32,425 bases of DNA from an uncultured Collinsella sp. (GTDB taxonomy: Bacteria > Actinomycetota > Coriobacteriia > Coriobacteriales > Coriobacteriaceae). Below the pieces are notes generated by a model, which did no database searches, was not told where the DNA came from, and was given only the letters and a program-made list of their open reading frames with translations. This document shows positions 32,387-32,425 of the stretch, one piece after another (position 1 is the stretch's first letter; each line of letters starts with the position of its first letter). The stretch spans positions 1-32,425 of the forward strand of contig CAKTWE010000016.1 of NCBI GenBank assembly GCA_934630385.1, in the 5' to 3' direction. Position numbers and translations under genes: made by a program.

Positions 32387-32425
32387 CTACATCAGGCGCA
32401 GGCTGACATCCTTGAGCTGGGCGCC
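32387..32425 (-). CDS. C-terminus of an unidentified leftward gene (cut by window edge)
   Basis: The minus strand from the window edge reads GAQLKDVSLRLM and a TAG at 32387-32389. A strong terminator directly beyond supports a real gene end. The fragment is too short to name. Confidence 0.55.
   Translation of the reverse strand, partial: GAQLKDVSLRLM

Overview
The window looks like chromosomal DNA of a Collinsella-type gut actinobacterium (Coriobacteriia). This rests on the G+C-rich coding bias, the strong AGGAGG-type ribosome binding sites, and the mix of mannose-family PTS genes, an Old-Yellow-Enzyme-type Fe-S flavoprotein and a Feo iron locus. The genus is an inference from style and gene content, not a database match.

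Left part (1-5000). The start of an unidentified leftward gene is followed by about 770 bases without an intact gene, holding inverted repeats and a remnant of an AAA-ATPase C-terminus. Next is a gntP-type permease plus IlvD/Edd-family aldonate dehydratase operon (leftward), diverging from a FadR-type GntR regulator. The shared intergenic region carries repeated TCTGATG motifs and an exact palindrome.

Central part (5031-21958). This is a large uronate-oligosaccharide utilisation locus. The leftward operon starts at about 17.0 kb and encodes a mannose-family PTS (IIA, IIB, IIC, IID), a small membrane protein, a GH88 unsaturated glucuronyl hydrolase, a HAD phosphatase, a GH43 xylosidase-type enzyme, a discoidin-like carbohydrate-binding protein, a second GH43 (exo-galactanase-like), a GH28-like beta-helix enzyme and a DUF2264 protein. 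A second DUF2264 gene lies just upstream. A KdgR-like LacI repressor gene and then a streptococcal-style DHK pathway pair (SDR dehydrogenase DhuD-like and RpiB-fold isomerase DhuI-like) run rightward. Copies of a GTAAACCGGTTTAC-like operator stand in front of the PTS operon, of lacI with the second DUF2264 gene, and of dhuD, so one repressor probably controls the whole set. None of the hydrolases has a visible signal peptide. The model is therefore PTS import of a uronate-capped oligosaccharide, cytoplasmic trimming, and conversion of the released unsaturated uronate to 2-keto-3-deoxygluconate (KDG). KDG kinase and aldolase are not in the window. The IIC gene carries a frameshift in a run of six G.

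Right part (22097-32425). In order: an FMN/FAD/Fe-S NADH:flavin oxidoreductase; a Feo operon (FeoA, FeoA, FeoB and a FeoB-associated Cys-rich membrane protein) with inverted repeats suggestive of metal-dependent control; an RpiR regulator followed by a beta-glucoside PTS IIBC and a GH1 6-phospho-beta-glucosidase; a leftward HPr gene whose regulatory Ser46 is Asp; and the last codons of another leftward gene.
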